From WJJR01 sp964440935 (GTDB taxonomy: Bacteria > Zixibacteria > MSB-5A5 > WJJR01), in assembly GCA_964440935.1 (NCBI GenBank), contig CAYTTY010000002.1:1-64000 (forward strand): a stretch of DNA of 64,000 bases, in the 5' to 3' direction. Shown one piece after another: positions 59,061 to 64,000 of this stretch; position 1 is the stretch's first letter, and every line of letters begins with the position of its first letter. The position numbers were made by a program, and so were the translations under genes. The notes under the pieces are model-generated. The model was given only the letters and a program-made list of their open reading frames with translations, was not told the origin of the DNA and ran no database searches.

Positions 59061-61175
59061 ATGCTCAGAACCAGCAGGGTTCGCACGTTGCGATGGGTAG
59101 GCGCATTGGGCTGTGGCCTCGCGCTGCTGGCCATCGGCGCCTGTAGCGGCCCCGTCAGCACCGACAACACCGTCCTCGTCAGGGATGTCTCGGTGTCCCC
59201 GTCTCTCCTCGGAGAGGGAGATGTGGCTGTTGTGGAAGTGCTGATAACCAACGAAAGCGGCGAGCCACTGGCAAATCGGACCGTCTACCTGGTGGCTGAG
59301 CCGAATGTCCGGGGCTCATTTAACGCTAGTGTATTGCAGACCGATGACAACGGCATCGCGGCGACAACATTTACCGCCACCCAGCGCGGTGCGGTGACCA
59401 TCAGCGCTCGAGCCGAAGGCGCACCGGACGCCTTGAACGTCAATCTCACAATTGAGGGCGGCGGTGTGACGACCGGTGATGGACAGATCGTGGTGAACAT
59501 CACACCGGGCCTGTTGCAGGCCGACGGACTGTCCCAAGCCACGGTGACCGCAAAGGTCACCGACGCTCAGGGTGAACCCAGACCCGACTCCACCCTCGTG
59601 AAGTTTACGGCGGGTGAAAAGTTTGTTGACGTGAACGGTGACGGGTTTTGGACTGCCAATATCGATTCGCTGGTTTATGATACCGACGGCGACGATCTGT
59701 GGGACCCGATCGGAAACATCCAGAGCAACGTGTACACCAGCAATGGGGAGGCCAGCACAGCCTATACCGCCGGTGTAAACGCGGGATTAGTCTACATCAA
59801 GGCCACCGTGGGCGAGCCCGGCTCGCAAGTCAGCCAGGACGTGTCGCTCTCGCTGACCTCCAATGATTCAATCAACACGATTGCGCTGACACCCGAATGG
59901 CAGGAGATCCAGGTCCGGGGCACCGGCGGGATTGAGTGGGCCAAGATTAGCGCTCAGGCCTTCGATGCGCACGGCAATCCGGCGCCCGAAGGGCTTCCCA
60001 TTGACTTCAATATCACATCCGGCCCCGGCGGCGGCGAGTCGATCGACGGCGACCCGATCGGTCCCGTGACGGTCATGACGAACTCGCTCGGTATGGCGTC
60101 GGTCACATTGAATTCGGGCTCGGTCTCGGGCACGATTCGTCTCCGGGCGCGGTCCGGCGCAGTGGTGTCTGCGGCGACGCAGATCACCATTCGCAGTGGG
60201 CCGCCGGCGTTCGTATCGATCGGCGCGGAAGACTGTAATGTTCCGTCCTGGGAGTTGGTCAATCATTTGAATCGGATTACCGCGGTTGTTCTCGATCAAT
60301 GGGGCAACGAAGTCGCCGACTCGACGCAACTCTGGTTCGGAACCGAGCAGGGTCTGATCGAAGGCGAGTCGCACACGCAGGCGGCAGTAACCTTCCGCGG
60401 TGTCGCCGAGACCTGGTGGCACAGCGGTGCGCCGAAGAATGACGGCTACGTCTGGTACTGGTGTGAAACCTCCGGCGGTACGGTCGCCGACACCAGTGTG
60501 TTCATCGAGTCCGGACCCGCGGCCTCGGGAACCTATCTCCAATGGCCGGACACACTGTACGCCGACGGGAAGAGTAAAGGTGAAGTGGTAATCCAAGTGC
60601 TCGACGTCAACGGCGTCTTCATGGATTCCGACACGCCGATCGAAGTCGACGCGTTGTACGGACAAATCGGTGGCGGCCTGCTCAACGACGGGTGCCACTC
60701 GTCGATCTATACGCAGAACTACTTTGCGCCGACACTGGACCGCGATTACGAATACACGATTCCGGATAGTGGTGTGGGCGCCATTGATGTGATCAAAGCA
60801 CGCGCCGGCGGGTATTTCGGATTCAACGGTACTGCCCAGGTCGTGCTGCTGACCGGTGCCGCCTTTGGCGACAATTCGATCATTGATGTGCCGACCAGCA
60901 TGGCCTACGGTATCACGGTTCCGGTGAACATCAAAATCAAAGACCGTTGGGGCAACCCGCTTGGCGGTCACCTCATCGAGGTCACAACCGATCCGTCGGG
61001 TGGTACGATCACCGGTTCACCGCAGTACACCGACTCGTACGGTGTGGCGTCGGGATTCAAGTTCACCGGCACGTCGAATCAGTTGGTGTCGAGTGCCTTC
61101 ATCACGATGGAAGACCTGGACCCGAACTACGGCGGCATCAGCAAGACGATCAAGGTCTCGTTCGAGGAAGAGTAA
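59061..61175 (+). CDS. Surface lipoprotein with bacterial Ig-like (Big-1/invasin-type) domains
   Basis: A 704-residue lipoprotein with the lipobox LLAIGAC. The mature part is a string of Ig-like domains, each with the Big-1 pattern of a loop followed by a 'T(D)xxG(I/V)A..TF/LN' strand: NESGEPLANRTVYL with TDDNGIAATTFTA; DAQGEPRPDSTLVKF; DAHGNPAPEGLPIDF with TNSLGMASVTLNSG; DQWGNEVADSTQLWF; DRWGNPLGGHLIEV with TDSYGVASGFKF. About six domains fit the length. Such proteins are cell-surface stalks or adhesins, and there is no catalytic domain. ATG 59061 has AAAGGAGTGG ahead; a TTG at 59007 adds 18 residues without support. A clear terminator follows. Confidence 0.85.
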   Translation: MLRTSRVRTLRWVGALGCGLALLAIGACSGPVSTDNTVLVRDVSVSPSLLGEGDVAVVEVLITNESGEPLANRTVYLVAEPNVRGSFNASVLQTDDNGIAATTFTATQRGAVTISARAEGAPDALNVNLTIEGGGVTTGDGQIVVNITPGLLQADGLSQATVTAKVTDAQGEPRPDSTLVKFTAGEKFVDVNGDGFWTANIDSLVYDTDGDDLWDPIGNIQSNVYTSNGEASTAYTAGVNAGLVYIKATVGEPGSQVSQDVSLSLTSNDSINTIALTPEWQEIQVRGTGGIEWAKISAQAFDAHGNPAPEGLPIDFNITSGPGGGESIDGDPIGPVTVMTNSLGMASVTLNSGSVSGTIRLRARSGAVVSAATQITIRSGPPAFVSIGAEDCNVPSWELVNHLNRITAVVLDQWGNEVADSTQLWFGTEQGLIEGESHTQAAVTFRGVAETWWHSGAPKNDGYVWYWCETSGGTVADTSVFIESGPAASGTYLQWPDTLYADGKSKGEVVIQVLDVNGVFMDSDTPIEVDALYGQIGGGLLNDGCHSSIYTQNYFAPTLDRDYEYTIPDSGVGAIDVIKARAGGYFGFNGTAQVVLLTGAAFGDNSIIDVPTSMAYGITVPVNIKIKDRWGNPLGGHLIEVTTDPSGGTITGSPQYTDSYGVASGFKFTGTSNQLVSSAFITMEDLDPNYGGISKTIKVSFEEE

Positions 61176-61210
61176 GTAGTACCCCCATACTCATTCACAG
61201 GAGTAGCAAG

Positions 61211-61244
61211 AAAACCGGCGGGCCGCATCACCCGCCGGTTTTTC
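61211..61244 (+). terminator. Intrinsic terminator after the Ig-domain gene
   Basis: AAAACCGGCGGG (61211-61222) pairs with CCCGCCGGTTTT (61231-61242) followed by further T. Strong stem, symmetric A and T flanks, so it may also stop leftward transcripts of the convergent gene. Confidence 0.85.
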
Positions 61245-61328
61245 TATGGTGTGTTGAAGACAAGTGTGCCACTGACCTTGATCAGTGAGCGCATTGAAAT
61301 GCCGGCAATGGGACGGTCCAAAGGACTG

Positions 61329-64000
61329 CTACGGCGCTACACACCCCGCCTGCAGCGGTCCACCATTGAAGAACAGGGCATCGATTAGCACGACAACGTC
61401 GACCAAGTTTACACTACAGTCGCCATTGACGTCCACGTTGTTGACGTTGGTCACTGACCCGCCACGGAAGAGATAATCAATCATGATACTGAGGTCGACT
61501 GACGTAAGCGTACCGTCACCGTCGAGATCACCGGGCATGTCGCCGACCCATCCAAGACGCACCAGCAGCGCATTGATTGCCGCCGCCGATTCGGCATCGG
61601 AGATGTATGACAGCGGGAAACTGAGCGCGGCGCCGTGAACACCGGAAACTTTGGAAACGACACCGACCGCTCGATTGTGTAGGTCGGAGCTTGTGCTGTC
61701 ACGTGAGACATAACGGTAGATGATCTCCGCGCGCACTGTATCGACCAGGAAATGTCCGACAAACGGCACCGCGTTGCCCGCCGATGGCAACGCTGGATTC
61801 AGTCCCCAGTCCGTGCGCGACGAATCGACATTCAGTGACGGGAGTCCAGCGACCGTGGAACGCGCGCCGATGAATTCGGCGTTGGGGCGTGTTGGATGGG
61901 AACGCAGCACACGGGGATAGTACGCGCCCGTGATGCCAAAATTATCGTATGCGAAATCTCCCGGACCAAAGAAGACAAACTCGCTGTTCACCAGACTCTC
62001 ATTAAAGAGATCGCGTCCGGTCCAAATGGCCACACCGTCACCGTACATGTAGATATCCGATTGCTCTGTGGCGTTTGGTTGCGGTGCCTGCCGGCCGTCG
62101 GCGACGATGATTGTCGCGGGATGTGTGTTGTACACGTCGAGTTCGAGCGGAGCGGTCGTTAACGGGTCCGCATCACGATATTCAGCATTGATACCGTTTG
62201 TTATCCGCAGCCACACCGCCGCAACCGAGTCCTTATTGGTCAGTGAGGTTGGCCCGGATAAGGTGTGATCGAGAACCAGCGGATCGCCGATAAACGAAAA
62301 GGCCACACCCAGAACAGAATTGCTGGGGAAGCTCTCGGTCTTCAATGCCGAGACCGCTTTGATGCGATACTGGTAGGGAATGGCATTTTGCGCCGTCCCA
62401 TCAGTCGCCGACTCATCGGCATAGGTGGTGCCGATTAATTGCCAGTTCTGCCCGTCCTCACGGCGGTAAATCCGATGGGCGACAACATCAGGTTCAGACG
62501 GCGAAACCCAGGATAAATGGACTGCCCCGTTACCGCGTTCAGCCGACAGGAGCAATGGTTCCGTGGGACGATTCGGGATTACGTCGACGGGGGGCGATGG
62601 GATGCCCTCACGGCCGAGACTGTCGACCGACCGCACCACGTAGAAATAGCGTGATGTTTGCGACAAGCCACTATCGGTGAAGGTCGTGTCGTCTCGATCA
62701 ATATTCGCGATCGGCGAACCAGTAAACGAAGTGGAGTCGAGCGAACGATAAACAGTGAACCCGGCGAGCCGTTGCGTTGCCTTGCTGCTCCAAGCCACGG
62801 TTGCCGTCGAGTCACTCCACGATGCAATATGAACATCAGGCGGCGGTCCGACGGGTGCGGCTCGGAAATCTGTCTCCCAGAGCTCGATCAATCGCGCCAC
62901 GGTGCTGTCGAACGGTGCGAAGTTCAATCCGGCGACAAATGACTCCGGATCGACCGCGTCGAAATGGTCCGTAAAATTCAGCGGGTCGGTGTGGAAGCTG
63001 TGTCCCAGGGCGAAGGCCCAGGCTGTCGTGATCGTTTCCCCTGGAGCCAGATCGATGGCGCCACGCGTTAACAAGAAGCGCGTGTCGGTGCCGTTGGCAA
63101 TGTCAGTCGCAATACTCGTCTCAGTCGGCGGTGTCCAGCCGTCGGCCGTAAAATTCAGTGCCGAATAGACCTGATCATAGTCGATTTCACCGTTGGCCAT
63201 GCGGTCGTAGCGGGCGGCATCACCCTGCATGCGTCCGAACCCACCGTCACTGTTTGTGTCAGCAGGATCACGCGACGGCCCCCAATCGTAGGCTTGCACA
63301 AAGGCAACCTGCCACCAGTTGAACGACGCCATCGGCAAGGCGGGAGTACTGCCAAGATACATGACGCCGAACAATTTGGTTGGAGACTCATCGGTGAACA
63401 GCAGAGTCGTCGAATCGGGGTCGCCGTCGTTGTCGGCACTCCAGGCGGCAGCGATGTCGTAGTTGTTGCCGTCAATATCGACCATGGTGTCACGGAACCC
63501 GGAAAGGTCATCACGCCAACGGTTCGATCGGGAGTACAGTCCCACATCGGCATCGGCGTGCCAGCCCATCCACAGATCTTCGACCAACTGCGTGCCGATA
63601 TTTGTGATCGTAGCCTCGACGATTAAGCCTTGGCCAAACGCGGGTTCATCCACAAGCCGCGTCACCAACTCGACACGAATCGGTAATGGACGATGAACGC
63701 CATCAATTTCATCGTCGTTGACTATTGACGGATCGGTCAACGTGTCAAAGACAACCGAGCGGAATTCTTCATCGCCCAGCGTATCGGTGAAGACAGGCGG
63801 CGAGGAGAGCGGCGGACGCAGCTCATCACGAGGCGGCCAGTCCATGTTGGCCGTGGAGACAAGCGTGTCTCCATCAACCATTCCCCCGACCCACAATCCG
63901 GCCTCAAACAGGTAGTTGATGCCCGATCCCGGTGGCGACTCAAACGACGGGGCTGGCAGGGTATCTGATGTGCCCAGTGTGCTGGAATCGATCAGATCCA
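61329..64000 (-). CDS. Large secreted protein with two fibronectin type III domains and a dockerin-like tail (partial)
   Basis: At least 889 residues; the frame is open to the window edge, so the N-terminus and signal peptide lie outside. The visible N-terminal part (INYLFEAGLWVGGMVDGDTLVSTA) is a module seen in long FCB exoproteins. Two fibronectin type III-like domains follow (VHIASWSDSTATVAWSSKATQRLAGFTVYRSLD; LLLSAERGNGAVHLSWVSPSEPDVVAHRIYRRED), then a beta-rich region. The C-terminal dockerin-like pair has DLDGDGTLTSVDLSIMIDYLFRGG and DVNGDCSVNLVDVVVLIDALFFNGG, both with good calcium loops. No catalytic residues can be named. The role is probably structural or adhesive at the cell surface. 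Apparent starts inside the window (for example TTG 63896) are ordinary leucine codons. Confidence 0.82.
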   Translation of the reverse strand, partial: DLIDSSTLGTSDTLPAPSFESPPGSGINYLFEAGLWVGGMVDGDTLVSTANMDWPPRDELRPPLSSPPVFTDTLGDEEFRSVVFDTLTDPSIVNDDEIDGVHRPLPIRVELVTRLVDEPAFGQGLIVEATITNIGTQLVEDLWMGWHADADVGLYSRSNRWRDDLSGFRDTMVDIDGNNYDIAAAWSADNDGDPDSTTLLFTDESPTKLFGVMYLGSTPALPMASFNWWQVAFVQAYDWGPSRDPADTNSDGGFGRMQGDAARYDRMANGEIDYDQVYSALNFTADGWTPPTETSIATDIANGTDTRFLLTRGAIDLAPGETITTAWAFALGHSFHTDPLNFTDHFDAVDPESFVAGLNFAPFDSTVARLIELWETDFRAAPVGPPPDVHIASWSDSTATVAWSSKATQRLAGFTVYRSLDSTSFTGSPIANIDRDDTTFTDSGLSQTSRYFYVVRSVDSLGREGIPSPPVDVIPNRPTEPLLLSAERGNGAVHLSWVSPSEPDVVAHRIYRREDGQNWQLIGTTYADESATDGTAQNAIPYQYRIKAVSALKTESFPSNSVLGVAFSFIGDPLVLDHTLSGPTSLTNKDSVAAVWLRITNGINAEYRDADPLTTAPLELDVYNTHPATIIVADGRQAPQPNATEQSDIYMYGDGVAIWTGRDLFNESLVNSEFVFFGPGDFAYDNFGITGAYYPRVLRSHPTRPNAEFIGARSTVAGLPSLNVDSSRTDWGLNPALPSAGNAVPFVGHFLVDTVRAEIIYRYVSRDSTSSDLHNRAVGVVSKVSGVHGAALSFPLSYISDAESAAAINALLVRLGWVGDMPGDLDGDGTLTSVDLSIMIDYLFRGGSVTNVNNVDVNGDCSVNLVDVVVLIDALFFNGGPLQAGCVAP

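Noticed and set aside
59868..60971. 367-codon open frame on the minus strand opposite the Ig-domain gene
   Set aside because: It is very rich in Arg and His with no domain pattern, while the + strand reads as clear Big-1 domains with a signal peptide.
61329..63896. Start of the last gene at TTG 63896
   Set aside because: The frame continues unbroken to the window edge with the same type of sequence (FESPPGSGINYLFEAG), so the codon is internal and the gene is partial.

Overview
The window is a 64 kb piece of a Gram-negative bacterial chromosome. It most likely comes from the FCB superphylum, and the best guess is candidate division Zixibacteria or a close relative. The grounds are a 2090-residue SprA homologue (the outer-membrane translocon of the type IX secretion system, an FCB hallmark), several secreted proteins ending in the cysteine-rich dockerin-like pair with the phrase FFNG, outer-membrane barrel proteins, an LPS-type glycosyltransferase cluster, and many intergenic palindromic repeats. 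This is inference from protein features; no rRNA or tRNA gene was seen.

Layout. 1-6.9 kb: a short propeller lipoprotein, an ADP-ribosylglycohydrolase, a cohesin-dockerin secreted protein, recG, and a DUF1844-murB pair. 7-16.4 kb: sprA, then an M28 peptidase/cyclase lipoprotein followed by an HhH protein, rsmD and coaD in a tightly overlapped operon. 16.4-22 kb: a stack of nested repeats, a sensor kinase with its sigma-54 response regulator, and a broken propeller-dockerin gene. 22-27.5 kb: an envelope glycan cluster (GT9, MsbA-type ABC exporter, GT4, GT2). 28-31.3 kb: a CDF metal transporter, then a heme lipoprotein-YceI-DUF5777 module. 31.3-41.3 kb: an accessory, decaying stretch with a PAS/Cys-cluster protein, a PadR-4Fe4S membrane protein operon (frameshifted, last gene truncated), gene remnants, a DUF5916 barrel protein, a DsrE-like lipoprotein, an HDOD protein and one intact IS5-family element. 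41.5-56.6 kb: lemA-DUF2207, a second GT9, relA/spoT, a 997-residue peptidase-propeller-barrel protein, a PQQ-propeller lipoprotein, hsp20 under an apparent sigma-54 promoter, an FmdB zinc ribbon and clpB. 56.8-64 kb: large secreted surface proteins (dockerin, Ig-like, fibronectin type III), the last running off the window.

Themes. Much of the content concerns the envelope: LPS assembly, outer-membrane barrels, T9SS secretion and dockerin-tailed exoproteins. Stress functions (RelA, Hsp20, ClpB) form a second theme.

The most unusual signal is non-coding. At least nine families of palindromic elements fill the gaps between genes, often inserted inside one another. One nest at 16.43-16.90 kb shows an inner element flanked by an exact CTTAG duplication, and a sibling copy elsewhere in the window shows the uninterrupted target. 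The second is the hsp20 upstream region, which combines a -24/-12 promoter with three TGCCA-N3-TGGCA-like dyads placed like enhancer sites.
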